From NCBI GenBank assembly GCA_023653785.1, contig JAMKCH010044133.1, forward strand, positions 1 to 64,000: 64,000 nucleotides of DNA. Direction: 5' to 3'. Below the pieces are notes generated by a model, which saw only the letters and a list, made by a program, of their open reading frames with translations, ran no database searches and was not told where the DNA came from. This DNA is from Ophioderma brevispina (taxonomy: Eukaryota > Echinodermata > Ophiuroidea > Amphilepidida > Ophiodermatidae). This document shows, in pieces, positions 24,501 through 38,214 of the stretch (position 1 is its first letter; every line of letters begins with the position of its first letter). Made by a program: the position numbers and the translations under genes.

Positions 24501-27500
24501 TTTTGCTTTATTTGCCCCAGCAATTAGCTTTTGATTTCCAAGGTCACAAGATCACAAAAAAATCATGTTCATATTCTTATAGAAGACTGTCGAATGAAGA
24601 AATTTATGAGCACAAAAATTCAGTATTGCGGTTGACTCAAAACAATTAATGACATTATATGAAACATCTGCTGAAATTCTAACATTCAGACGCTACCTGC
24701 CCTTCATTTGTTGATAAGTAGCCACTCCCATTGATCAAGTGATTATGTACTTTAAGAAGCTTCAATGAAGTGATCCACTTTAATTTTCTAGGGATCACTG
24801 CATTGAATTATTTCTGCCTGAACTAGTTATGGGATCTGCATGATGTATGACCAGAGGAAAAAATGATGCCCACTCATACGGTTGGTGAACCCTTAAGTTT
24901 CACTAAAATTACCCCTCCCGAACTTTAGTTTTTTTTGATGTTGATGGTAATTTGGTAGAGTTCATAATTCTTTTGCATCTGATAAAGTAAACTCTGCAGT
25001 AATGTGAAACATTGCATTGTTTCAAGCATTTTTCTCCATCTATATTAAAAACAGGCTAGCGTCAATACTACATGTTCAGTATTAAAACGATGAACTAATG
25101 CCCTCAGGGGTATTATAAGCATATCAATCTTGAACTTTATATTGCCATAGTTGATACTAACCAGACCTATCACTGTAATTTGTGAAAAACGAAGTTTGGA
25201 TATTGTAGTCCTAAGAACATATAGTATATGATGGGATATGTTTAAAATTGTAAATACATGCATAGTGGCATTTATATTAGCGCCATTACATTAAGACCAT
25301 GGTGCAGAAAGCTAATTCAAAGTACAATGATACAGCCCAAAACATTACTACATGTTACAGATTACTGTGTAAATACAGTATTGGCAAATCATATGGTGGA
25401 GCAAAAATACAATAGCAATTTAGCATTTATAATACACTGTAAAGTCTATATACACATGTATTTAGTGTAACTTAGTATACTTCATCTGATGAAAAAAAAT
25501 CAAGTCGCTTTCAAGAGCTGCATGGTGGGACCTAGCAGTTAGGTTTTTTTATGTGCCTTTTTATATTCGGCAACCTTAATTAAGGGAACCTAACTTAAGG
25601 AGGCATAAAATTTGGATTTCTTGACCTGTATGATGAGCACAAACATGCAATTAATAACATTTAGAGCACTAGAGACTTCAGCAGCATGGATCAATAGCTG
25701 TGCTGTGGGTGTCCCAAAAATGGAAAACAATAGTATTCACATGAGGGGCATTCTCTACAAATCAAAAATGTTGGTATGGCTCAAGTTGCACATAGCTGCG
25801 TCAACAGTACAGCACATGTGCAGGTACAAAGTCATAAATTTAGATTACTTGGGCAGAGACAACGCCACTTCAAAAAGTAAAGTTTTTTCATTTGTGGTAA
25901 ACTGAAATGTAATAATTAACACCTTTAATATGAAACAAGCCAACAAAACAAAAATTCAACATGTAAGATTAATTCAATTACATACATTTTACATATAATT
26001 AAAAATCATGCAAGAAAACTAGAGGTCTGGCAGTAAATGCCATTATGCATCCGTCCTGTCAAGTGTGGTAATTTTATTGACTTTTTCCAGGGTCACAAAT
26101 TTTTTTTGGCTGTATCCAGACATGTAGGCACAGCAAATTTCAGAAAAGGCTGAATTCTCAAGAGTCAAAATTGAGAGTCAATCTCAAAAGTACGGCTCAA
26201 AAACATTAAAGCCTAACATATATAACAAACTTAAGGTCTAGGGCAATTTACCATTTATATAGGGGGCAGGAAAGTGAAGTTACTGCACAGGCATGCAGCG
26301 AAATACATTTGCGTATTTTAAGACCCTACAGCAACAGTAGTGGTCCCTGCCAGTGTGCCCTGAAAATGGGAATTTAAATTTTCACATACAAGCGGAGGAT
26401 TTTAAAGAAAAAGTCAAAATTAGCCTGTTTCTCAGGTTACACCATGGGATACATAGCCCTGTGCTGATGTAGTTGCTTAAGATTACATTTTGTTAAAATG
26501 ATACTTGTTTTATTGCCAATGCAAATGATTGAATTTTGCTCAGAGTTTTGAAAATTTGATAAACCATTCTGTGAAACGAATGGAAGATATGCCGTTTTTC
26601 GTTGGTGTTAAGCTTATAATTTAATCCCCACGCAAGTCATGGCGAAAAACTCAAGACGTATGGTGAACTCCCTGTTTTGCATGGAATGACCCTTCAGAGT
26701 AGTGCTAATTAGACTAATTAGTTGCATAACAAAAATATTGGTTGGGTTTAAAAACTTGTACTTGAATACTAATGGCAACACAAGCTAAGGCATGCAATTA
26801 AGTTGTATATACGTCATGTTAACAAAAAAGTCACTGCCGAAACAACAATGACTAGATTGGGTTATTTCTCTAAAAACATGCCACAACATGTTGCTTTGGT
26901 CAAAGCATATACCTATTTTTTTTATCTAAGAGATTTAAGGAAATCATAAATTAGTTAAACAACCAACCAATCAGGCACATACTGTCACAAAGAAGTCTTG
27001 TCTGGCATGCTATTCAAATGCCACAAAAAGTAACAAATAAACACGAAATACACTGTAATTAGTCAAATTGATCCAATCTGTATGTTATAAATCAGTTTTA
27101 TCTTTGAATATGTTTCTTTCCAAGGTAAAACAATCACCAGTCAAAACACAAGTAAGGCCTCAAGCTCCAAAAATGAGCCAAGTTACATTGATAACAAAAT
27201 TAGTATCTCCGCAGACAAAAGTTCAGTGTCCGGGAAATTTTAAAGTTTGACTTGTGCAGACCCTTGTGAGTGTCATCCTATTCATGATGAGCATCACTAA
27301 TAATCATACAAAGAGATAGCAGCCAGCAAGAATTCTTATTAAGCAAGTAAAGCTGGGATGTTTAACTTAACTGGTTCGGAAGTGACAATGTGTTTCGGAG
27401 GAAAGGCTATCGCCAACATAAAAAAGTAATAAAATTAAAAAATTTGAATATGTTTGGTGTATTTTTATGAACTTATTCAAGAAACATGTTAAGGCATGTT

Positions 27501-29577
27501 CAACATTTAAAGAAGTTCAAAACATGGCCATGGATCTCGTTTAAAAAAGAAAACACTATCAGTCATTGTTGCGGAACGTGACAAAATGTTACGGAAAAGT
27601 AACATTGAATTTGAATTGCCCACAAAAATCGTTAAAGAGGCGAAGGATCAAAATCTTTTGCCAAAAAAGCACAAGTCATACTGGTAGTGTTGCAATACAC
27701 CAAAAACAGAAAGAATCTTATTAAATAAAAGGCGAGTCACAGCTTGCTATAAATAGGATCATTTGTGACCGGAAATGTCCACATCCGAAACGAGGAATTG
27801 ACAACGAACTGTCTCCGGAAATGAGAAGCAAGAAATGTGGACGAACCAAAATAGCATTATAGATAGGACACTTTCTATATATAAAAAACAAAACTGGGAA
27901 TTCAAGGCAGGGGAAAGTACAGGCTTTGAGAAAAATAGATGCGAATTTGGAGGACATACAAACCAAGTGCCAATTGTGACCACATAAAAGGCCACCAAAT
28001 CCAAAGAAAAAAATAAGGAGGTTTGTAGGCAGCTGAGCTACCCCCTATATAGGATAGTTTAACAGCAAAATATCTTTGAAAATTCTCATTGAATTGGAGA
28101 TACATATCATGAGTGTCAAAACTGAAGCTTGACACACTGATGTGAAAATGCCATACATATGTGCATATTTTTGTTAGTCATCAGCCATTTCAAATGGTTC
28201 TTTATCAGCGTAGGTTGTACTTTGGTGGTCTTAGTTGGCATAGTATCATTTATGAAAATAGTATAGAATGTTTTATGGGTCACATTGTATTGTTCAGCCA
28301 AGAGGTTACCTGATTGTAAAACAACCATATAAGATACGGGATAAAATCGTAAGGGCCGCCACAACATCCGAGTAGCCCATGTGGTCTATAGCCCGAAATA
28401 GCGCCACCACAGATCATAAATGCCAAGTTGCTAGATGTATGGTGTACGATATTACGCTTATAAATCGCGATATGGGATATTCACCAGAAAGGCTTTTTTT
28501 TATCTCAAGAAATTGGAATTTTGAGACGCACGTTATAAAAATTCAAAATAAAAAAAAAAATAAAAAACCAAGTACTGCCCACATAATTGTGTTCGTCAAT
28601 CATGAACACACATGAACAAGCATGATCATGAACGATGAAATAGGCAGGCAAATGTGGTCATGGGTTGGCATGCTCACTACACACTTTCTACACTGAATTC
28701 TGCACCAATCAATATTCAAGTTCAGCAGAGTTCTGCCTGTCAGGGATTATAGCACCAGTACCAAGTACTAGACAACGGAGTTCCTACTGAAGTTCGGGCC
28801 ATGTCAGACGGGTCATATCAATTTGCATTTACATTTACGAATCACCCTCATTCTACCACCAATGGCAATGCAATGTCAAAAAACGAAGCCTAAAGGGGGG
28901 TTCCCTGTATATACTAACCATACAACCAAGTACAGGCACAACTAGGATCAAACTCTACACACATAGACAGTGTGAAATCCAACGAAATTAAATCGCAAAT
29001 AGCCTACAAGTATAAAACAATACTTGTCTGTACTTACCAATATTCTATTCATCTTGAAAATTGAAATGTTCCATTGAGTCAAAATACTTGCTTGAACAGC
29101 CGAATCGTTCGTGTAGTCGGATCTTCCTGTCGGATCAGAAAAACTGTGCACGGTCACGGAAATGATAACGCCCTCTATAATTACTAGGCATGGACGTTTC
29201 AGAGGAATAGGACATGCCCATCTTAACAACAACAGTGAATTCAACTCGGCATCAACATCTGCGCGACCGACGAGTGGATGCTTTGAGTCAATCCTTGCAA
29301 CTGTGAAATCCAAAGATGAATTTATATCTGTGGTGAAATCACGCAGCATGATCCGGAACTCAGCTATAACATGTGATTTTCCGAGGAGATTTTGACTGGA
29401 GAAAAAACATTGAATGCTGCGAAGCGAGTCATGCTCTCTAAAAATAGACGAAGATGTTCATCCGAAAATAGCTATACAATGAATGTCTCGCAAACATTGA
29501 TACAAAAAAGAAAATAGTCTTACATATCACAAATGCAATCTCCAAGATAACATCGCGTCGTTATTGTACATTGTTCC
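21562..29577 (+). repeat. Tandem duplication, copy 2 (about 8.0 kb)
   Basis: This is the direct repeat of 13766-21540 and follows it after about 20 bases. It preserves the order of all landmarks that I compared, including the motif copies and the CpG-bearing patch. It carries many small insertions relative to copy 1 and is about 240 bases longer. It could be a genuine segmental duplication, two haplotypes joined end to end by the assembler, or the same locus represented twice from noisy reads. Confidence 0.9.
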
Positions 29578-30420
29578 TTATTTTACGCTTTTATTAATCA
29601 AGAGGTTCATATGTTCCTTTAAAAACTTAGCTGATACTTTTCAAAACAGATACTTATTTTAATGTAATCAAATAAAATTGACAAGCCAATTACAAAAAGA
29701 GCTGGTCGATCCGAGAAACGGCCCGATTTTCATATTAAACTATCTGTTCCCCTCGCATGGAAGAATAAGTATCACTAACAAAATGAAGTAAATCGGTCCA
29801 GCCTTTTTTAGATATATAAGTCAAAATGGGTACTAAATTGGCCCATATGACATCATTGTGTGCCGATCACATTAGGAGACGTGTTTGTGAATAGCATCAA
29901 AGGAAAACATTCACTTGGTGATGGATGTTCAAAACGATATCCCGTGGCGGTCAAAATGCTCCTTGACAATCCTTCCTCTTCAAAAGCTCAAATGGATGCT
30001 GGTTTTTAGGCCGAGTATAAATTGACACTGAGACCAGACATCGGTAATGTCCTAATTCCAAGGATTTCACGTGTTGAGCTGCATTCGTTTTGCGCCGTTT
30101 AAATTTAACCCAAAAGTTTAGTTGTACTGTGGCATTAAAGCTCCTTAAAAGTGCTTAAGGTATAGTATTTTAGTTCGGCTTGGCTCGAAAAGATGGAAAC
30201 CCTATAAGCTATATGAAACTATGATACACATTTAATCTACTCTGTTCTATTATTTCACACTTATTTCAGCATACTGGTACATTGAAAGCAAAAGAATACA
30301 ATTTCTTTAACTTAACCACAAAGCTTTTAAGCGTACTACAGTCACAAAACGCAAAAACTGAAGCAAAAAAACTAAAGATACATGAATACCAGAGTAATAG
30401 CCTCGCCTTGGCTTGGCTCA
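29578..30420. other. AT-rich intergenic DNA
   Basis: No gene, RNA or repeat is recognisable between the end of the tandem duplication and the foldback element. Confidence 0.5.
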
Positions 30421-30423
30421 ATC

Positions 30424-31228
30424 TCGAATCCTATTCTAGAAGTTTGGGGAAGAAGGTTTGAAAATATTTATCTATAGTTTGAAGGGGGCTGAATCCGAAT
30501 TTTTTGGGTCCACCTCTGGAATGTGAGGAACTTTGTAAATAAGAAGGTAAAATCAGTACATAGGGGTAACATTTGAATCAAGAATCATTGTGTTTAACTG
30601 TACACCATGTATTTTTCTCTTTATAAGGATTTGACAAGTGTATAGTTCGTCTTGGTTCCGACCTTTAGTTACAACGGCTTAAGGCCTACAAGCCTTGAGT
30701 CAGGTTGTAAGTTCAAAGCCTTCGGGGCAAAAAATATCCAATGCTTAGATTTGGGTTGAAAACCAAAACAGGGTGTCAAATTATTGCCGTGGTCATAATG
30801 AAGCAGAAAATTCCTATTCATTCTTTGGGTGACAGCTCTGTATACATTTTGAGGTCAAGTTTTGGTGACCTCTAATAGACCTTTAGACCCTTGTTACATT
30901 TCCACTCTAATTACAACCAATTGCAACATTGTAAATAAGGCAAGACGAACAATTTGACAACCAGTTGCAAACAAAATCGGAGCATGGTTATAACTTTACC
31001 CCCAGGGTGTCCTTGAACCTTAATAAGGGCTGTACCTCTTTAAACTAAATGTCGGAACCTAGTGTAAATTTACCCCTATACTAAGTTTTAACCCTCTTAT
31101 TCTACAAAGTTCCCCACATTTCCCAGAGGTTTGGACCCAAAATTCTTTTCCTGATTCGAAACAAACCCTTCAAAATATAGAAAACAGTTTTTGAAACCTT
31201 CTCCCCAAACTTCTAGAATAGGATTCTC
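30424..31228. mobile_element. Long foldback (MITE-like) element, about 0.8 kb
   Basis: The left arm (about 30424-30656) and right arm (about 30938-31228) are reverse complements with small gaps. Outer ends match as AATCCTATTCTAGAAGTTTG at 30427 against its complement ending at 31225. Inner landmarks are TTTTGGGTCCA-type, GAACTTTGTA, TAGGGGTAA and GTTCGTCTTG words. A roughly 280-base centre holds no frame. This architecture is typical of a non-autonomous terminal-inverted-repeat or foldback transposon. I could not identify a target-site duplication, so the superfamily is undetermined. Confidence 0.75.
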
Positions 31229-33825
31229 GTTTACAACCCTAAATAATAATCGGGTGAAGGCAGTCTAAACCGGTACTTATTTTGAGGAAACGGGAAAGTG
31301 TCCCATATAACCCAACCTACCCCGTCCCGGTTATTATGGGGAGACAATTTCACGATATATTCTGATATTCACTCAATGTATCATCCGTGCATGGAACCTC
31401 GGCTAAATGATTACAGTCTTTAGAATTTCTAACACAACATTTCATCAAAATAAAATACATATATTTTTTCTTATAAACTTGTGACATCTCGCACTCCAAC
31501 TGAACAACAAATGCGATGAGAATTGGTGTGCATAACGTATTATTCCGCCGTCAAAAGAAGGTATAAGGTTGTTCCAACATTGTCGAAATGACATTTTCAA
31601 CGTTAATGAGACAAATAATCATATTTTTCTTTTTAGATGCACGCTCATGCCATCGCGTGATAATCATTATACTTCTATGCTGCAGCTATTCCCAGTTTCC
31701 CTGACCAGATCTTTTAGTTGTTGCGCCACTGACTGATTTATCCCATTTTCAAAACCTATCCTGACAGGCTTTGTTATTCGGCAAGGACGCATCCAGCTTC
31801 ACTAAAAACCATTGATGTCACTAAGAAATCTTCCTTGCAAATTTTCCGTATGGACTCTCCATGAGCAACTTAACTAAATAGAAGAAAGAGAAGCGATAGA
31901 AAAACATGTAATGCGTATGCATGGCACAAACCATCTTAATTAACATTATACACAGGGTCTTTGTTAAATCCTCGACTTCAAGGTAAATTTGATAAAATGT
32001 CCCAGGTCAGAACTATTTTTGGATTTTTAACAAATCCTTTTCATTTTAAGATAAAACATGCATTAAAAAAACGAGCATTGTTTCTCCCTATGGAATCAAA
32101 AGATTTACGTTATTCCCTTAAAACTCTTAAGTTAATATTTGGAATTTGAATCCATTGTACATTAAGTTTCTCATATTTTAAAACTATCGCCTCATACGGT
32201 TATATTAACGGGATTTGTTTGTCAATTGTACGACGTTTCCAATGAAACGTCTTAACAATATGACACGAACGAATTTTATATCAGAATAATGAATTGCTAA
32301 GACTACAACGATTTCTTATAAACAAATGTAAAAGGTGCAACGAAGTTTTAAGGCACCACCAGATATTGTTCGTAAATCGTATTTCATTTAGATTAGACAC
32401 TCAATAGGATTTCTATATTCTTTGTATTTTGGTCTAAGAAATGTTCCTTAACGAAAGAAGAGTGATTTTATTTGCTTATATATTCGTATTTGGTCCTATA
32501 GGAAATTCGAAATTTCACAATGTTTGTACCAATTAAACATTTCTACCTAATCCGTTCACTGGGGATTTTTTTGATGGAACTTTACAATCACGACCAAAAT
32601 CAGTATTTTTCGTTTTTTTTAGTGACACCTATATGGAAATCCTCTCGTTTGCAACCTTTAAAACAACATGATCGAAGGCCGACATACAACAGCTCAACTT
32701 GTGTGCTCTTTGGGTTTGAGCCTTAGGTCTTTTATTTAGAAACTTGTAATGTACACAATAAGTTCTTTCCATATTAGCAATTGTATGACGCACTACTAAT
32801 CATCAAATGATACTCTGTCTCGGTCCAAACGCAATAAGTGTTAAAATCTTAAGCGTGCCAAGAATTTCACATATCAGGTATCCCTAAAAAAATTGAAGTG
32901 CCCGATTTTTCCCCTGATGCAAAGCTTTCCATCAAAATATCCCCATCTGAAAGGGTTAAGCTGAGAAATGTTTCTTTGGTACCCAACATTTTTTTTTTAA
33001 ATTTCTAATTTCGTATGAACAAATACAAATTCAGCCTATGGTTTTCTATTGAAATATCGCAAATCAAACTTTTTCTCTCTTTTAGACTTTTGTAACCAAA
33101 TGAGTGACTTATTTTATTGGAATTACTTTATGACACAAAATCTCTCGTTGCATACCTTTAAATAAGGCCCTACATTAAATACTTACCGATATTGCTTTCT
33201 TGGAATTTTCCATACTTTTGTCGCTTTGACCATTCAGTTTCTTGCGGTGGTCGAAAAGTAGCCATGAAACTCTTGGTACCAGAGTTCTTACAACTGTCGA
33301 AAAAAAAAAAATCAGTACATTACCGTTTATTATAGGTAACGTATTCTTTCTTCTTTGGTCCAGTCAAAATATTTTGGGTTGGTAAATATGATGAATTTTA
33401 CATACTGTGCCCAACCTATATACTGTTATAAGCATTGTCTAATGTCCACAGGAACACCTTTTTTTAAAGAAGGACTCCGGCGATGATGGATATGGGTGTA
33501 TTGGGCAAGACCACAGTATGACATCAGAAAGTCGGGTTGTAGGAGTCACTGATGTTATGTTCATCTTTTAGAATTAACCTGCCTGCCCGGCTTGCCTGTC
33601 GGTTCCGCAGGGCACTGACATCATTTCATTGTGGTTTGGCCTGCGTTTTTGAAAAGCCCGGATGCTTACTTCATGCGCAATTGCTATTTGTATGGATAGT
33701 CTGACGGCAACCAGTCAATCATATCTCGAAACAGTCTACAGAGTATAATAGCTTACCTGATTTCCAGAAAAATATGCATAATTACCTATTGACTGAAATA
33801 TTTCAAAAGGGGTCCATTAATTATA
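31229..33825. other. AT-rich intergenic DNA
   Basis: No gene is recognisable. Two weakly similar stretches (around 32639 and 33137, sharing CTCTCGTTTGCAACCTTTAAA-like words of lower quality) hint at an old duplication but are not convincing. A short A-run occurs at 33301-33312. Confidence 0.45.
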
Positions 33826-34110
33826 TTGGCACATGTTGCAGTGGATCAGCGCTCACATAAGCATAAGGTTGTGGGTTAGAATCCCCGCTGTCACAATGTG
33901 TTTTTGCACTTGGGCAAGGCACTTATTTTGCTTTCCTCTCTCCACCCAGGATTATCAATGGGTACAGGCATATGCTGAGAATGCAAACAAGACTCGCTGT
34001 GCGGGAGGAGTAGCGAACTCCCCCACGCACATTATACAGTATAAGGGAATCTGGCCCAAACACCAAGAAAAGAGATGGGGCACTCGCCGTCGGAGCCGCA
34101 CCATTTGCCA
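33826..34110 (+). mobile_element. tRNA-derived SINE (first copy)
   Basis: The head resembles a tRNA gene. A box-A-like GCAGTGGATCAGCGCTC lies at about 33837, and a box-B-like GGTTAGAATCC at about 33876. The body continues with CTTGGGCAAGGCACTTATTT and CTCTCCACCCAGG and a GGGTACAGG-like word, which is the conserved central part seen in many marine-animal SINEs. It is transcribed by RNA polymerase III when active and is mobilised by a partner LINE. The longest open frame across it is incidental. Confidence 0.75.
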
Positions 34111-34329
34111 TTTTTTTTTGCAAACTCATTTATGTTGTTATTTTTTAGTATTTTTTGTTAATTGTCATGTTTTTTTTAGGTTGTGTTTTTTATTCATGAT
34201 AAATTCTCAAGTTTACACCCTCCGGGACTGCAGTGACCTCTAAGGAGTATTTTTTAGTTCACATTTTCAATGATTATATGCATTTCTCTTCCGGATATTT
34301 TGGAAATAGGCCATCCCTTGGTGTACACA

Positions 34330-34812
34330 AACCCAAAAAAAAAAGGAGAAAACAAAAACGAATATTCCCAACATGGAATGTGATGAATTTGATTTAAACC
34401 TTAGAATGTGTTTTTTTTACTGGTTGCTGTTATATATAATATGTTTTTAATTTATTTTCGGAAACACCTTTTAACAATATTTTGTCGACCATGGACAATG
34501 CAACCCAATGGTACACAAAAAAGGAGAACAAAACGGTATTCAACATTGTTGGGAATGAAACGGTTTAACTGGTTCGTTACTAATACTGTGGTTTACTCGA
34601 TGTTCGGAAAAACTTTAAAAAAATAGTTTTTGCGACAATTGGACAATGCTAAACACAATGGTACAACACCAAAAAAGGAGGAAAACGGTAATTTACATTT
34701 TTGGGAATGGAACGTTTTCACTGGTTTCTGTTAATATGTGTTCAATTGATGTTAGGAAAAACTTTACACAACGAAGGTTGTCGACAAGTGGACAATGCTA
34801 AACACAATGAAT
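34330..34812. repeat. Three-copy minisatellite, unit about 150-170 bp
   Basis: Three successive units (about 34330-34500, 34500-34650 and 34650-34812) share GGACAATGC, CAATGGTACA, AAAAAAGGAG, AACGGTA, GGGAATG, ACTGGTT and GGAAAAACTTTA-like words in the same order. Open frames in the units are incidental. Confidence 0.75.
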
Positions 34813-37560
34813 TGAGCATCGTTATTTCACATCGAAGCTAAGATTTGCCATACTCCTCTGCACAAAAAAATGAACAATTACATCTTTGAAATCCGTGTAG
34901 TAAAAAAGAATCTGTTTACCTTGGTGATAATTATACTATTGATATCTCAAAGTACTATGTACTATGGCACATATATTAACACAAACAACAATTCATATTT
35001 TGAGACGCATTTGCATACTAACTTCTGTTTTTTAGCAAACTTTGGTGTAACCTGAGATTTTGTCATCTGTCAATTTTTTGCGAACTTGGAAGGACCTAGT
35101 TACGTTTTGGAAATTAGTTGAGAAAATCATTTCGGTGTGCATGTCAAAGAGAATTCTGAAGGATTTGTACTTAAATTAGTACACTTACTCAATTGTCCTT
35201 TGAATAGGTGCCTAATCCCGCCTATGTTGTCATCAACTGAACAATTTCATTTGTGTTACTATATTAACGGTAACACAAATCAAAAGTAAATTGTACGTTA
35301 TAGATAAATAGTTTTATTAGATCTGAGATGCTTTTTCGCCTTTGCAGATTAAGTTTGGCCTCACTCGATAAACAATCAAACCAAACATACAATAGGGTCA
35401 GTAGATAAAAACGTTTTAGTCGGTAAATACATTTTAATTGTGAAGTGTCATGTTTTCCAAAACAAACGGTTTTTGTTTGGGCTAGCAACTTATAAATCCA
35501 ATTTTTAGACACCTGACCATCTCTGAAGATATCTGGAGCGAAACTTGAGAAAGAAGAGACAACAACGAGAAAAGAAAGAAACAAAGGCTGAATATCCTTT
35601 AATATTAGGCCACTACCGAAACCCCAAAGCAGTAATCATCATCATCGATTCTCTCGGAATAATACTAGTCCGACCATACTCTACAAAACAAAGTAGAGTG
35701 GAAAAAGGTATGCGTTAGCCACGCCAACTAAAACCCCAAAACGTTGTCCTTACTCTTGCGGGGGTTGTCAAGGACTCGAATACTCTCTAAGTCCAAAGCA
35801 TCAGGTTGTCACCCAAACGCCTGTTATGCAGGCCATCCCCGGATTGAAAAGTGTATTGAACGTCACTTATAGAGAGAATCATCTGTAGTGGCGCAATTAA
35901 CAAGTGTGGGAGCTAAATCAGTGAATGGGTAGCGATGGAATCCATTAATGGTGTCCTTACGAGTGGCAGGCATGCCGGACGAAGTGATCTACTACAAATG
36001 GATCAGTGAAAGCTAGTGGAGAGACGTTTTCTGAAAAGATCTTACCGCATGTAGGAGTCGGCCGCATAGGAGTTGGTCGCAATCGGCATGTATGTAAGCT
36101 TATAGGTAATTAGACCTATAAGTGAAGAAGGAGTATGATGGAACCATTTATCCAGGAGATGTTTAAGTTCGAAAAACACCGAAGTCACCCGTATGACCCC
36201 TGTACTGAAGAGAAGAATTGACAATCTCCACAACCAAGAGGCATCTTGAGGTATTCGCTGAAGATTCAGTTCTCTCTGTAGGTGGTAAACTACAATGTAT
36301 AAGGATCATCATACACAATGCAGCGAATCGTAAAATCATTCCTTCTATTTTTATTAAAATAGCAAACTTCAAAATGAGGGTATCTTTTAACCATTCATGG
36401 AGTTGCGTATGTAACTAATAGTTAAACATATCAAAAATATCAATATTTCAAAATGACAATTGGTTAGTTTGAACGAGACTTCATTAATTTTGATGTTATA
36501 AAACAGAAAGAGTTTTTTGCCTGCAAGGGATCTTAGTACCTGCTTCGGATTAAAATCAAGAAAGAATCAAGTGTGCATTTACCACAAACGAAGTAAGATT
36601 GAAAAGTCAGTATTTTAGATTGAAATTATTTCAATTCTATCTTAATTCCAAAGATTGAATTGGGTGCACTTATTCAAATAATTTACCTATAGGTGTTTAA
36701 TTTCCTGGGTTGAGATAAGTAGAATTGAAAATGTCAGTTAAATTCCGTCTGTCGCCAAAACGGGGTTTTGAATTTCGCTCAAAATTGTTTGGGATCAAAC
36801 ATTTGGATGCCAAAGAAAAGCACAATGTGATCGTACAAATGCAAGAGCTGAAGAACACGGTATTGCAACATAGATACATGTAAATGCATTATGATATTAA
36901 ACATGAAATGTAAAATAGAATTGTAAATATATAAATGCTCAGACATTTTAGTGAAAATGATATGAGAACATCATAAAATACCAATAATCAATATTTGTCA
37001 TACTTACCAGTAGTCGGTTCATGTTTATTGCTTTAATTAATTCCTGTATTTGTCCGATGAAAGCAGAAATTTAGATGTAAAGTGATGATCTTTGAGGTGA
37101 AGGATTTCCCGCGATCCAACGTGTTGTTTTGTATTTGTTTTATATCCCAGTCACGCGTTTAGTTGACTCTCAAAAGAAAATGAATCCTACGCGGTCATAC
37201 AGACATAGCCGCGGAACGCTCGCGAACTATTCCCACATAATGTTAAACCAAAAATTCACTAGTATTAAAACTACAAATTAGATGTTATAATTTTGTATTT
37301 CATTGATTTTGAATTTAGATACCTGTGTGGCGGATTTTCACATCCAAAGTTACTCGCTTGATCTGGCCACGCGTCCCACGCGTAATCCGTTTGTTTCAAG
37401 TGGGAGTAGGGTAAAGCGGGGTAAAAGCCGGTAATACCGAAGCTTTGACAGAAGACTGTATTGAATATCAGCTGAACTATTTACGGGCGAGTGTAACTTG
37501 TAAAAGTAGTTCCTTGACTTGACCTAGAACTAGAGGCAGCGTCGGGTACATGCACATTAT
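34813..37560. other. AT-rich intergenic DNA
   Basis: No coding region is supported. A small inverted repeat, ACTCTAC/GTAGAGT, lies near 35678-35698. A CpG-bearing patch occurs at about 37170-37390 without a recognisable promoter or exon. Confidence 0.5.
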
Positions 37561-37649
37561 AAATATGTCTCATATAAAGCAGGGGTCAGAGTTCTTCATA
37601 TGAAGGACGTGCCACTGATTTGAACCTTGGATTATATCGCTACTGTGCC

Positions 37650-37841
37650 TTAGGGGGAAGTGAGCTTTTGATATTCACTCTGACGGCGTAGGGGAAATAT
37701 AGCCTTCCCCCTAACGCCCTTCCTTGGTAGTTGCGATTTATTCCGTTATAATAACAATAGGAAGTGTATTATAATTTATCAAATTTATTGAAATTTGAGA
37801 TTGTGTCATCGGTCTGTCTCTAAGATATTTGTTAGAGACAG
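37650..37841. repeat. Two perfect inverted repeats
   Basis: TTAGGGGGAAG (37650-37660) pairs exactly with CTTCCCCCTAA (37704-37714). CTGTCTCTAA (37814-37823) pairs exactly with TTAGAGACAG (37832-37841) around an 8-base loop. They may be ends of a small element or structured RNA stems; nothing identifies them further. Confidence 0.6.
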
Positions 37842-37907
37842 CCCTTAGTACAACTCATTAAAACCTATGAATATTAAACCTGCCCCCTAACGTCCTATAT
37901 TTGTCGA

Positions 37908-38208
37908 AATATATATTATATATATATTATATATATATAGATATATTTTAGATATATATATAATATATATATATATATATTTTTATATATATATATATAA
38001 ATATATTATATATATATATATACAGACATACATACATACATACATACATACTACATCATCATACAACACATACATACATACATACCTACATACATACATA
38101 CATACATACATCATACCACACACACACACCACACACACACACACATATAATGTATATATATATATCTATATATATATATATATATATAATATATATATAT
38201 ATATATTA
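37908..38208. repeat. Compound microsatellite (TA)n-(TACA)n-(CA)n-(TA)n
   Basis: About 300 bases of alternating dinucleotide and tetranucleotide repeats. TA repeats lie at both ends, with TACA/CATA units at about 38020-38110 and CA units at 38115-38145. Small interruptions are present. Confidence 0.95.
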
Positions 38209-38214
38209 GTGGAA

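Noticed and set aside
33833..34243. 136-codon plus-strand frame
   Set aside because: It runs through a tRNA-derived SINE and its T-rich flank, so it is incidental.
37908..38145. CRISPR-like short repeats
   Set aside because: They are pure microsatellite units without spacers in a eukaryotic context.
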